Origin: Thermoactinospora rubra | Lineage (GTDB): Bacteria; Actinomycetota; Actinomycetes; Streptosporangiales; Streptosporangiaceae | Length of the DNA: 37,001 nucleotides | Reading direction: 5' to 3' | Assembly: GCF_002093975.1 (NCBI RefSeq) | Contig: NZ_MSZZ01000074.1 | Coordinates: forward strand, 1-37,001 | Part shown: piece by piece, positions 1 through 7,268 of the stretch | Layout: the number at the start of each line of letters is the position of its first letter | Position numbering within the stretch: position 1 is the stretch's first letter | Notes under the pieces: model-generated | Databases searched by the model: none | Told to the model about the DNA's origin: nothing | The model's input: only the letters and a program-made list of their open reading frames with translations | Made by a program: the position numbers and the translations under genes

Positions 1-38
1 CCTCACCGAAGCCGTGGCGTGAGGTTGACACAGGGAGT

Positions 39-125
39 ATCACAGCGGCGACCCCACCGCGAACACCCACCGCATCACAGCGACAACCCCACCCCCATCG
101 TGAGCGCCTTCACAGCGGCAGCCTC
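39..125. repeat. Three imperfect 35-bp tandem copies at the kinase 3' end
   Basis: The core TCACAGCG recurs at about 40, 75 and 110, each followed by a C-rich stretch, giving a 35-bp period. On the minus strand each copy reads as a short peptide ending in Leu and a TGA stop, and the copy at 110 is the real C-terminus and stop of the sensor kinase. The repeats look like duplications of the gene's last codons. A weak 6-bp inverted repeat (1-6 with 19-24) lies just outside. Nothing else is recognised in positions 1-109. Confidence 0.6.
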
Positions 126-1171
126 GCCCTGACCGCGAACCCTCTCCCGGGGAGCGGCCCGGCCGTGAACGCTCCGCCGTACATCATGACCCGCTCCCGC
201 ATGCCGAGCAGCCCGTGGCCCGGCTCGGCCGTGCCGCCCGGTCCGTCGTCGGTCACCTCGATGCTGAGCTCGTCGCCCGCCTCCACCACGACCGTGCAGG
301 ACGCTGGGGCCGCGTGCCTGACGACGTTGGTGATCGCCTCCTGCACGATGCGGTAGGCCGCCAGCTCCACTCCGCCGGGCAGCGGGCGGTCCACCCGCAC
401 GTCCAGCGAGACGTCCACCCCGGCCAGCCGCGCCCGGTCGGCCAGCTCCCGCAGCCGGCCGAGGCCGGGAGCCGGATGCAGCTGCGGCTCGGTGCGCAGC
501 ACGCCGAGCATCCGCCGCATCTCGGCCAGCGCCTCCTTGCCGACCTCCTCGATGACGCGCAGGGCGGCCTTGGCCTCCTCGGGACGACGGTCCACGACGT
601 GGTTGGCCACGCCCGCCTTCACCGCGATGAGCCCCACGCTGTGGGTCACCACGTCGTGCAGCTCCCTGGCGATCCGCAGCCGCTCCTCCATCACCGCCCG
701 CTCGGTCTCGCGCGCCGCCAGCATCCTGCGCTCGCGTACGGCGGAGCCGACCGTCCACGCCCCCGCCAGCGCGGCGACGCCCAGGACGCCCTCGACCACG
801 GCGTCGAGCCACGCCGGGCGGGCCTCGGCGGGCGCGCCGCTGACGAGCAGCAGCCCCATCAGGGCCAGCGTCGCGATGCCCAGCGACGTCACCGGCGCCC
901 GCGGGCGCTCCGACAGCGCCACGACGTAGAGCGCGTAGGCGGGCGCGAGGAAGGCGTAGTCGACCAGGTGCAAGGCCATCGCCGGCACGGCCGCCGCCAG
1001 CACGATCGCGAAGACCGCCCGCGGCCACACCCGCCGCACGGCCAGGGGCAGGCCCAGCGCGGCGGCCGGCGCCCAGCCGCCGGTCGAGGTGGACAGGACC
1101 AGCGAGAAGGCCACGGCCGCCACGCAGTCGAGCGCGATGAGCTGGCTTCGCGTCAGCCTGGTGGTGAACAC
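110..1171 (-). CDS. NarL-type two-component sensor histidine kinase
   Basis: Membrane sensor kinase of the HisKA_3/HATPase family (353 aa), which autophosphorylates on His and passes phosphate to a LuxR-type response regulator. About four or five hydrophobic segments fill residues 10-140. A coiled linker leads to the dimerisation motif ELHDVVTH with His172, and the C-terminus carries an HATPase domain with an N-box (QEAITNVVRHA) and a glycine-rich lid (DDGPGG, GHGLLGMRERV). The frame is open far upstream, but homologous sequence begins at the GTG at 1171, just after a GAGG. It diverges from the ABC export operon, so it probably controls it. No response regulator gene lies beside it in this window; one may lie left of position 1. 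Family is clear; the signal sensed is unknown. Confidence 0.88.
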   Translation of the reverse strand: MFTTRLTRSQLIALDCVAAVAFSLVLSTSTGGWAPAAALGLPLAVRRVWPRAVFAIVLAAAVPAMALHLVDYAFLAPAYALYVVALSERPRAPVTSLGIATLALMGLLLVSGAPAEARPAWLDAVVEGVLGVAALAGAWTVGSAVRERRMLAARETERAVMEERLRIARELHDVVTHSVGLIAVKAGVANHVVDRRPEEAKAALRVIEEVGKEALAEMRRMLGVLRTEPQLHPAPGLGRLRELADRARLAGVDVSLDVRVDRPLPGGVELAAYRIVQEAITNVVRHAAPASCTVVVEAGDELSIEVTDDGPGGTAEPGHGLLGMRERVMMYGGAFTAGPLPGRGFAVRARLPL

Positions 1172-1219
1172 GCCTCGACGGTACCCAGGCGGCCCGCGCA
1201 CGGCGTCATACCTGGGTCT

Positions 1220-1258
1220 GATGTGGATAACCGGATTCGGAGCGCGGTCCGATGTGGA
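1220..1258. promoter_or_regulatory. Direct repeat in the kinase/ABC divergent promoter region
   Basis: The 117-bp gap between the divergent kinase and ABC genes contains GATGTGGA at 1220-1227 and again at 1251-1258. The spacing of 31 bp is about three helical turns, as expected for dimeric regulator half-sites on one DNA face. It could be the response-regulator site for this locus. No clear -35/-10 pair was identified. Confidence 0.35.
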
Positions 1259-1288
1259 CAGGCCGTGCCGTACCCGAGCCTGGTCGGC

Positions 1289-1999
1289 GTGATCGAAGTG
1301 AGAGAGCTGACCAAACGGTACGGCGGCACGACCGCCGTGGACGGGCTGTCCTTCCGGGTACGGCCCGGCCTCGTCACCGGCTTCCTCGGCCCCAACGGCG
1401 CCGGCAAGTCCACCACGATGCGCCTGATCCTCGGCCTGGCCGCCCCGACCTCCGGCGAGGCCCTGGTGAACGGCGTGCGGTACGCCTCGCTGCGCCGTCC
1501 CCTGCACGAGGTGGGTGCCCTGCTCGACGCCACCGCGGTGCACGGCGGCCGCAGCGCCCACGACCACCTCCTCGCCCTGGCCGCCAGCAACGGGATCGGC
1601 GCCGCCCGCGTCGCCGAGGTGCTCGCCCGGGTCGGCCTGTCCGGCGTGGCGCGCAAGCGGATCGGCGGCTTCTCGCTGGGCATGAAGCAGCGGCTCGGCA
1701 TCGCCGCGGCGCTCCTGGGCGATCCCGGCGTGCTGCTGTTCGACGAGCCGGTCAACGGGCTGGACCCCGACGGCGTGCGCTGGATCCGCGAGCTGCTGCG
1801 CGGCCTGGCCGCCGAGGGGCGGACCGTCCTGCTGTCCAGCCATCTGATGAGCGAGATGGCGCTGACCGCCGACCACCTGATCGTCATCGGCCGCGGCCGG
1901 CTGCTGGCCGACACCTCCATGGCCGACCTCGTCGGCGGCCACGCCTCGCTCGAGGACGCCTACCTGTCGCTGACCGCCTCCAGCGTGGAGTACCGATGA
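1289..1999 (+). CDS. ABC transporter ATP-binding protein (CcmA/DrrA type)
   Basis: ATPase subunit of an ABC exporter (236 aa). Walker A is GPNGAGKST, the signature is FSLGMKQRLGIA, Walker B is VLLFDEPVNGLDP, and the H-loop is LLSSH. The GTG start at 1289 gives the usual N-terminus IEVRELTKRYG. Many DrrA/BcrA-type proteins run to about 300 residues; here the sequence passes almost directly from the post-H-loop region to the family-ending ASLEDAYLSLT, so the usual C-terminal regulatory region appears to be missing. The stop overlaps the next gene's ATG (ATGA), and two permeases follow, so the three proteins should form one exporter. Substrate unknown; resistance or envelope-stress export would fit the divergent kinase. 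Confidence 0.92.
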   Translation: MIEVRELTKRYGGTTAVDGLSFRVRPGLVTGFLGPNGAGKSTTMRLILGLAAPTSGEALVNGVRYASLRRPLHEVGALLDATAVHGGRSAHDHLLALAASNGIGAARVAEVLARVGLSGVARKRIGGFSLGMKQRLGIAAALLGDPGVLLFDEPVNGLDPDGVRWIRELLRGLAAEGRTVLLSSHLMSEMALTADHLIVIGRGRLLADTSMADLVGGHASLEDAYLSLTASSVEYR

Positions 2000-2036
2000 G
2001 GCGTGGAGCACCGATGAGGCCTGGAGCACCGATGAG
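1983..2036 (+). repeat. 18-bp tandem repeat carrying SD and start codon three times
   Basis: Three copies of an 18-bp unit such as GCGTGGAGCACCGATGAG run from 1983 to 2036 with one or two differences. Each unit has GGAG five bases before an ATG, so three equivalent in-frame starts (1996, 2014, 2032) arise for the permease, and the first copy also contains the ABC stop codon. In the permease frame the repeat encodes a repeated M-R-x-G-A-P peptide. Confidence 0.85.
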
Positions 2037-2769
2037 GAACGTCCTGACCTCCGAGTGGATCAAGCTGCGTTCCGTGAGCTCGACCCGCTCCACGCTGGCC
2101 GTGGCCGCCTCCATGATCGTGCTCGGCGCGGCCTGGACCTGGTATGTCCGCGGACTGGCCGAGGAGCGCGGGTCGGTCCAGGCGGCGGCGCCCGAGGAGG
2201 GGTTCCTGCCGCTGCTGCAGATCTGCCTGGGCGTGCTCGGCGTGCTGGCGGTCACCGCCGAGCGGGAGACCGGCTTCCTGGCCGTGCCCAGGCGGCGCGT
2301 GCTCCTGCTGGCCAAGGCCGCGGTGGTGGCCGGGATGGCCTTCGCGGCGGCGGCCGGGATCCTGGTGGCCACCCATGCGCTCAGCCGCCTGATCGCCGGT
2401 GACCGCTCGCTGGGCTTCGAGGACGCGCCGCTGAGCGCGCTGCCCGCCGCCGCGCTGTCGGCCACGGTGGTCGCCCTGGCCGGGCTGGGGCTCGGCGCGG
2501 TGACCCGCTCCACGGCCGGGGGGATCGCCTCGGTGGTGGGCGTGCTGTTCGTGCTGCCGGGAGTGGTGGCCTACCTGCCGTCGCCGTGGAACACCCGCGT
2601 GGGGTCGCTGCTGCTGCCGAACCTGGCGCCGCAGATCGCCGGCGAGCGGATCTCGCGGCGGCTCGGCGACGGGCTGCTGCCTCCGGCCGTGGCGGTGGCC
2701 GTCCTGCTGGGGTACGGGGTCCTCGCCGTGGGGGCGGCGCTCGTCTCGATCACCCGGAGGGACGTGTGA
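1996..2769 (+). CDS. ABC transporter permease (first)
   Basis: Integral membrane partner of the preceding ATPase (257 aa from 1996; 245 aa from 2032). The conserved opening TSEWIKLRSVSSTR is typical of ABC-2/BcrB-like actinobacterial permeases, followed by about six hydrophobic helices. The family-like N-terminus begins at the third ATG (2032), while 1996 gives ATGA translational coupling; the tandem repeat makes the true start undecidable by eye. The second permease follows with a GTGA overlap, and both proteins share the EWIKLRS opening and similar helices, so they look like paralogues forming a heterodimeric channel. Substrate not predictable. Confidence 0.85.
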   Translation: MRRGAPMRPGAPMRNVLTSEWIKLRSVSSTRSTLAVAASMIVLGAAWTWYVRGLAEERGSVQAAAPEEGFLPLLQICLGVLGVLAVTAERETGFLAVPRRRVLLLAKAAVVAGMAFAAAAGILVATHALSRLIAGDRSLGFEDAPLSALPAAALSATVVALAGLGLGAVTRSTAGGIASVVGVLFVLPGVVAYLPSPWNTRVGSLLLPNLAPQIAGERISRRLGDGLLPPAVAVAVLLGYGVLAVGAALVSITRRDV

Positions 2770-3536
2770 CCGTCCTGGCCGCCGAGTGGATCAAGCTCAG
2801 GTCGCTCCGGTCGACGTGGGTCGTCCTCGCGATCGCGCTGGGCGCAGTCCCGCTCGCCCTGCTGCTGGCGTGGTGGGCCGCCGGCCTCTACGACGCCGCC
2901 CCGCCCGCCCGGCGGCCGTCCGCCCGGGTCGCCGAGCTGGAGGACGTGGTGCTCATCGTGCCGCAGCTGGGCGTGGGCGTGCTCGGCGTGCTGGCGATGA
3001 CGTCGGAGTACGCCTCCGGGCTGGTCGCGAGCACCTTCGCGGCCGTCCCCCGGCGGTGGCCGGTGCTGGCCGCCAAGGCCGCCGCCGTCGCCTCCTGCGG
3101 GCTGGTCGTCGGGCAGGCCGTGATGTTCGCCGCCGCGTACGGCACGCGCGCCGTGATCGGGGAGCGCTTCCAGGACCTGACGCCGGTCTCCGGCAAGGTG
3201 ACGCTGCTCGTGGCCTCGGGCGTGTCCGTGGCGGTGTTCGGGCTGCTCGGCCTGGGGCTGGGCGCGATCCTGCGCCACGCCGCGGCGGCGGTCGCGATCC
3301 TCGTGGGAGTGCTTTACGTCGTCCCCATCGTCGTCGCGCGGTTCCCCGAGCCGTGGGGGCGGCGTCTGGGGTCGCTGATGTTCGGCGGCCTGCCGGGCCA
3401 GATCGCCGGCGCCGACATGACCAACAGCGTCTTCGGCGCCCTGCTGCCGCCCTGGGCCGCCACGGTCGCGCTGGCCCTCTACGCCGGGGTGCCGCTGCTG
3501 GCCGGGGCGTGGGCGATGAGGCTCAGGGACGCCTAG
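2766..3536 (+). CDS. ABC transporter permease (second)
   Basis: Second membrane subunit (256 aa) starting at the GTG that overlaps the previous stop (GTGA). It repeats the layout of the first permease: AAEWIKLRSLRSTW opening, about six transmembrane segments, a loop with RRWPVLAAKA, and a PWGRRLGSLMFG motif before the last helices that matches PWNTRVGSLLLP in its partner. It is last in the operon, and a strong inverted repeat follows at 3555. It most likely forms the transmembrane pore with the first permease, powered by the 1289-1999 ATPase. Confidence 0.87.
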   Translation: MTVLAAEWIKLRSLRSTWVVLAIALGAVPLALLLAWWAAGLYDAAPPARRPSARVAELEDVVLIVPQLGVGVLGVLAMTSEYASGLVASTFAAVPRRWPVLAAKAAAVASCGLVVGQAVMFAAAYGTRAVIGERFQDLTPVSGKVTLLVASGVSVAVFGLLGLGLGAILRHAAAAVAILVGVLYVVPIVVARFPEPWGRRLGSLMFGGLPGQIAGADMTNSVFGALLPPWAATVALALYAGVPLLAGAWAMRLRDA

Positions 3537-3554
3537 CGGCTCGCCGGATCTTCG

Positions 3555-3585
3555 TGTGCCGGTACGGCTGGGCCGTACCGGCACA
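3555..3585. terminator. Bidirectional terminator between ABC operon and rnj
   Basis: A perfect 14-bp stem, TGTGCCGGTACGGC (3555-3568) with GCCGTACCGGCACA (3572-3585), encloses a 3-nt loop. It sits between the ends of two convergent genes, so it can serve both. There is no U-tract, as is common in actinobacterial terminators. Confidence 0.8.
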
Positions 3586-3619
3586 GATCAGATCAGACCA
3601 AATCAGACCAGCTCAGACC
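3583..3619. repeat. 10-bp tandem repeat over the rnj stop codon
   Basis: TCAGACC recurs at 3593, 3603 and 3613 with a 10-bp period, preceded by two copies of a 5-bp GATCA unit. On the minus strand each copy reads GGTCTGA, and the one at 3613 contains the actual stop codon of RNase J. Confidence 0.7.
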
Positions 3620-5298
3620 TCGACCACCACGGGGATGATCATCGGGCGGCGGCGGAAGCTCTCGTTGACCCAGCGGCCGACCGTGCGCCGCACCACGCGG
3701 CGGATCTGCTGCGCGTCCACCACGCCGTCGGCCGCGTTGTCCTCCAGCGCCTTCTCGACCTGCGGAATGATCTCCTCGAACTGGGCCTGGTCGATGCCCG
3801 AGCCCCGCGCGTGGATCTCCAGCGGCGCGGCGACCTTGCCGGTGCTGGAGTCGACCACCACGACGACCGAGATGAAACCCTCCTCGCCCAGTATCCGCCG
3901 GTCCTTCAGCGACACGTCGGTGACCTCGCCCACGCTCAGGCCGTCGACGTAGACGTACCCCGCCTGGACCGCGCCGACGATCCGGGCCCTGCCGTCGACG
4001 AGGTCCACCACGACGCCGTCCTCGGCGATCACGATGTGGTCTTCCGGGACGCCGGTCAGCGCGGCCAGCTTGGCGTGCGCCCGCAGGTGCCGCCACTCGC
4101 CGTGCACCGGCATGAAGTTCGAGGGCTTGGTCAGGTTCAGCACGTACAGCAGCTCGCCGGCGGCGGCATGGCCGGAGACGTGCACCATGGCGTTGCCCTT
4201 GTGCACCACCCGGGCGCCCCAGCGGGTCAGGCCGTTGATCACGCGGTTGACCGCGGTCTCGTTGCCCGGCACCAGGCTGGAGGCCAGCAGCACCGTGTCG
4301 CCCTCCGCGATGCGGATGGGGTGGTCGCGGTCGGCCATCCTCGACAGCGCCGACATCGGCTCGCCCTGCGACCCGGTGCAGATCAGCACCACGTCCTCCG
4401 GCGGCCACTCCTCGATCTCACGCGAGTCGACGACCAGCCCCGGCGGGACGTGCAGATACCCCAGGTCCATGGCCACGCCCATGTTGCGGACCATGGAGCG
4501 GCCGATGAACGCCACCTTCCTGCCGTGCCGGTGCGCGGCGTCCATCACCTGCTGCACGCGGTGGATGTGCGAGGCGAAGCTGGCCACGATCACCCGCTTG
4601 GCGGAGGTCCTGATCACCTCGTCGATGACCGGGCCGATCTCCTTCTCGCTGGTGACGAACCCGGGCACCTCGGCGTTCGTCGAGTCGGACATCAGCAGGT
4701 CGACGCCCTCCGCGCCGAGCCTGGCGAACCCTCCCAGGTCGGTCAGCCGGCCGTCGCTGGGCAGCTGGTCCATCCGGAAGTCGCCGGTGTGCAGCACGAT
4801 CCCCGCCGGGGTGCGGATCGCGACCGCGAGCGCGTCGGGAATGGAGTGGTTGACGGCCAGGAACTCGCAGTCGAACGGGCCGAAGCGGTGCCGCTCCCCC
4901 TCGACCACCTGGTGCTTCACCGGTTGGATGCGGTGCTCGGTGAGCTTGGCCTCGATGAGGGCCAACGTCAGCCTGGACCCGACGAGCGGGATGTCGCGCC
5001 GCTCACGCAGAAGGTACGGCACCGCCCCGATGTGGTCCTCGTGGGCGTGCGTCAGGACCACGGCCTCGATGTCGTCGAGCCGGTCCATGACGTAGTCGAA
5101 GTCGGGCAGTATCAGATCGACCCCGGGCTGCTCGAGGTCGGGGAACAGCACGCCGCAATCGACGATCAGCAGGCGCCCGCCGTACTCGAAGACGGCCATG
5201 TTCCTGCCGATCTCCCCCAGGCCGCCGAGCGCGACGATGCGCAGCCCGCCCTGCGGCAGCGGCGGTGGCGGACCCAGTTCAGGGTGCGGGTGACTCAT
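3613..5298 (-). CDS. rnj: Ribonuclease J
   Basis: Metallo-beta-lactamase/beta-CASP ribonuclease (561 aa) with endo- and 5'-3' exonuclease activity in mRNA decay and rRNA maturation. The zinc-binding motif HAHEDH is at residues 84-89, further histidine/aspartate ligands follow (HTGDFRMD; SDSTNAE), the beta-CASP part contains ICTGSQGEP, and HVSGHA gives the late ligand. The C-terminal domain ends in FRRRPMIIPVVVEV. The ATG at 5298 follows a strong GGGGAGGAAAGG Shine-Dalgarno. It lies 24 bp downstream of dapA on the same strand, a pairing also seen in Streptomyces, so the two are probably co-transcribed. Length matches the actinobacterial family. Confidence 0.97.
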   Translation of the reverse strand: MSHPHPELGPPPPLPQGGLRIVALGGLGEIGRNMAVFEYGGRLLIVDCGVLFPDLEQPGVDLILPDFDYVMDRLDDIEAVVLTHAHEDHIGAVPYLLRERRDIPLVGSRLTLALIEAKLTEHRIQPVKHQVVEGERHRFGPFDCEFLAVNHSIPDALAVAIRTPAGIVLHTGDFRMDQLPSDGRLTDLGGFARLGAEGVDLLMSDSTNAEVPGFVTSEKEIGPVIDEVIRTSAKRVIVASFASHIHRVQQVMDAAHRHGRKVAFIGRSMVRNMGVAMDLGYLHVPPGLVVDSREIEEWPPEDVVLICTGSQGEPMSALSRMADRDHPIRIAEGDTVLLASSLVPGNETAVNRVINGLTRWGARVVHKGNAMVHVSGHAAAGELLYVLNLTKPSNFMPVHGEWRHLRAHAKLAALTGVPEDHIVIAEDGVVVDLVDGRARIVGAVQAGYVYVDGLSVGEVTDVSLKDRRILGEEGFISVVVVVDSSTGKVAAPLEIHARGSGIDQAQFEEIIPQVEKALEDNAADGVVDAQQIRRVVRRTVGRWVNESFRRRPMIIPVVVEV

Positions 5299-5322
5299 GC
5301 ATGTCCTTTCCTCCCCGTTTTC

Positions 5323-6231
5323 TTACACATCTGCTAGCTTCACCCCTCCGGCGACCAGGCATGCGCGCAGCTCGGCCGTCTGCTTGTCGTCGGCGGCCAC
5401 CAGCGGCGGACGCAGCCCGCCCACTGGCCGGCCGACCAGGGCCAGCGCCGCCTTCACCATGATCGCGCCGCCGGCGCGCATCATGATCCCGTCCACGACG
5501 GGGATCAGCTGCTCGTGGATCCGCCTGGCCTCCTCGACCCGGCCGCTCCTGAAGTGGTCGATCATGGCGGCCAGCTCGGCGCCGACCACGTGGCCGATCA
5601 CGCTCACGAACCCGGCGGCGCCGTGGGCGAGCCAGGCCAGGTTCAGCGCGTCGTCACCCGAGTAGAAGACCAGGTCGGTGGCGGTCATCACGGTGGAGCC
5701 GGCGAACAGGTCGCCCTTGGCGTCCTTCACCGCCACGATCCGCTCGTGCTGGGCCAGCCTGATCAGCGTCTCGGTCTTGATGGGAACGCCGCTCCGGCCC
5801 GGGATGTCATACAGCATAACCGGCAGGCCGGTGGCGTCCGCGACCGCCGTGAAGTGCTGGTACAGGCCCTCCTGCGGGGGCTTGTTGTAGTACGGCGTGA
5901 CCACCAGCAGGCCGTGCGCGCCGGCCCGCTCGGCCGTCCTGGCCAGCTCGACGCTGTGGTGGGTGTCGTACGTCCCGACCCCCGCGACCACCGCCGCCCG
6001 GTCACCCACCGCCTCCAGCACGGCTCTGAGCAGGCGTTCCTTCTCGGCGTCGCTCGTGGTCGGCGACTCGCCGGTGGTGCCGCTCACCACCAGGCCGTCG
6101 TTGCGCTGGGTGTCGACGAGGTAGGCGGCCAGGGACTGGGCGCGCTCGTAGTCCACCGCGCCGTCGGCGGTGAACGGGGTGACCATCGCGGTCAGCATGC
6201 GGCCGAAGGGTGCGTCGGAGGTTCCTGCCAT
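5323..6231 (-). CDS. dapA: 4-hydroxy-tetrahydrodipicolinate synthase
   Basis: Condenses pyruvate with aspartate semialdehyde, the first committed step to diaminopimelate and lysine (302 aa, TIM barrel, cytosolic). The motif GTTGESPT is at 51-58, the active-site Tyr is Tyr141 (MLYDIPGRSG) and the Schiff-base lysine is Lys169 (VAVKDAKGD). The start at 6231 gives the usual actinobacterial N-terminus leading to LTAMVTPF at about residue 13; no good Shine-Dalgarno precedes it. dapB, its pathway partner, lies 14.5 kb away on the same strand with unrelated genes between. A long hairpin at 6307-6352 would fall in its leader or promoter. Confidence 0.96.
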   Translation of the reverse strand: MAGTSDAPFGRMLTAMVTPFTADGAVDYERAQSLAAYLVDTQRNDGLVVSGTTGESPTTSDAEKERLLRAVLEAVGDRAAVVAGVGTYDTHHSVELARTAERAGAHGLLVVTPYYNKPPQEGLYQHFTAVADATGLPVMLYDIPGRSGVPIKTETLIRLAQHERIVAVKDAKGDLFAGSTVMTATDLVFYSGDDALNLAWLAHGAAGFVSVIGHVVGAELAAMIDHFRSGRVEEARRIHEQLIPVVDGIMMRAGGAIMVKAALALVGRPVGGLRPPLVAADDKQTAELRACLVAGGVKLADV

Positions 6232-6306
6232 AGAGCGAACGGTACCCGGATTCCCCAGCCCGGAGGACCCCGGCTCCCCTCATCCGGTACGGCCCCGCCG
6301 CGTGGA

Positions 6307-6352
6307 AGAGGTCGCCGATATGTGCTCGGGGGTACACACATCGACGACCTCT
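6307..6352 (-). promoter_or_regulatory. Long hairpin upstream of dapA
   Basis: Arms 6307-6324 and 6335-6352 pair over 18 positions around a 10-nt loop, with two mismatches. On the plus strand both mismatches are A.C; on the minus strand they are G.T, so a minus-strand (dapA-sense) RNA would have an unbroken 18-bp helix with two G.U pairs. It starts 76 nt before the dapA start codon. It may be a leader RNA structure; an alternative is a DNA operator for the divergent GntR regulator. Confidence 0.55.
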
Positions 6353-6502
6353 AACGGACAATCGACCGCCTCCGCCGTGGCGTTACACGCGATCCTGGGA
6401 ATTTCATGGGGCAAAGTTGGCACTCCATTTTCCGCCGATGACGGTAGGTTACCTGCCCAATACGGCAACATGGGGCAACGCCTCACTACAAGGACGGTCT
6501 CG

Positions 6503-7213
6503 TTGGGCACCTCCGATCCGGTCTACCTGCGCGTCGTCGAAGACATCCGACGACAGATCAACGACGGCACCCTTCCCCCCGGCGCGCCCATCCCCTCCAG
6601 GGCGCAGCTGACCCGCAAGTACCAAGTCGGCGAGACGGCCGCCCGTCACGCCCTGCGCGTGCTGGCCAACGAGGGCCTCATCGTCGGCCGAGTCGGCTCC
6701 GGCCACTACGTCCGCGAACGCCCCGACCTGATCCCCCTGCACCGCTGGCGCCATCTCGAACATCCCTCCCCCTTCGCCGCCGACCTGCTCACGCAGGGCC
6801 GCCGCGTCGCCTTCGACAGGCACTCGGAGGTGGCCGAGGCGGGGCCGGTGATCGGCGCGCGGCTGCGGCTGGAGGAGTCGGCGCGGGTGGCCCGCACGCA
6901 CTACGTCTACCGGGACGAGGGCAAGGCGGTGCAACTGGTCACCTCGTACGAGCCGGTCGAGCTGGCGGGCGACGACGATCGCCGGAGCGTCATCGCGCGG
7001 ATGTACGCCCACGGGATCAAGATCTCGGAGATCGTGGAGAGCGTGCACACCCGGGTTCCGCAACCGGCCGAGAGCGACGCCCTGGCGCTGCCGGCCGGGG
7101 TGCACGTGCTGCACGTCGAGCGGACGCACTGGGCGGGCGACCGCCCGGTGGAGACGAGCGACATCGTGATCCCCGGGGACCGGTTCCGGGTGGTCTACTC
7201 GCTGCCGCTGTGA
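6503..7213 (+). CDS. GntR-family regulator with UTRA ligand-binding domain
   Basis: Transcription factor of the HutC/UTRA subfamily (236 aa). Residues about 6-72 form the GntR winged helix (YLRVVEDIRRQI...PSRAQLTRKYQVGETAARHALRVLANEGLI...GSGHYV). Residues about 95-232 form a UTRA effector domain ending VVYSLPL. The TTG at 6503 has AAGGA eight bases upstream and gives the standard N-terminus DPVYLRV; an in-frame ATG at 6470 would add 11 residues without a ribosome site. It diverges from dapA across a region with a long inverted repeat, so it could autoregulate or affect dapA. Ligand unknown. Confidence 0.85.
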   Translation: MGTSDPVYLRVVEDIRRQINDGTLPPGAPIPSRAQLTRKYQVGETAARHALRVLANEGLIVGRVGSGHYVRERPDLIPLHRWRHLEHPSPFAADLLTQGRRVAFDRHSEVAEAGPVIGARLRLEESARVARTHYVYRDEGKAVQLVTSYEPVELAGDDDRRSVIARMYAHGIKISEIVESVHTRVPQPAESDALALPAGVHVLHVERTHWAGDRPVETSDIVIPGDRFRVVYSLPL

Positions 7214-7221
7214 CGCCGGCG

Positions 7222-7264
7222 CCCCGGCGGGCGCCCGCCTGTGGCGTCCGGACGCCCGCCGGGG
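7222..7264. terminator. Bidirectional terminator between GntR and MFS genes
   Basis: A perfect 12-bp stem pairs CCCCGGCGGGCG (7222-7233) with CGCCCGCCGGGG (7253-7264) around a 19-nt loop that itself contains a short palindrome. It lies between convergent gene ends (7213 and 7269). Confidence 0.7.
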
Positions 7265-7268
7265 AAGG

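Noticed and set aside
25..30. TTGACA at the left edge as a promoter
   Set aside because: No -10 element lies at suitable spacing, and the plus strand downstream has no gene for over 1 kb.
110..2029. Extension of the kinase frame to 639 residues
   Set aside because: The extra part lies opposite the ABC ATPase, which has full Walker and signature motifs; kinase homology starts at GTG 1171.
6497..6502. The in-frame ATG at 6470 as the GntR start
   Set aside because: It lacks a ribosome site, while TTG 6503 has AAGGA eight bases upstream and gives the usual DPVYLRV start.
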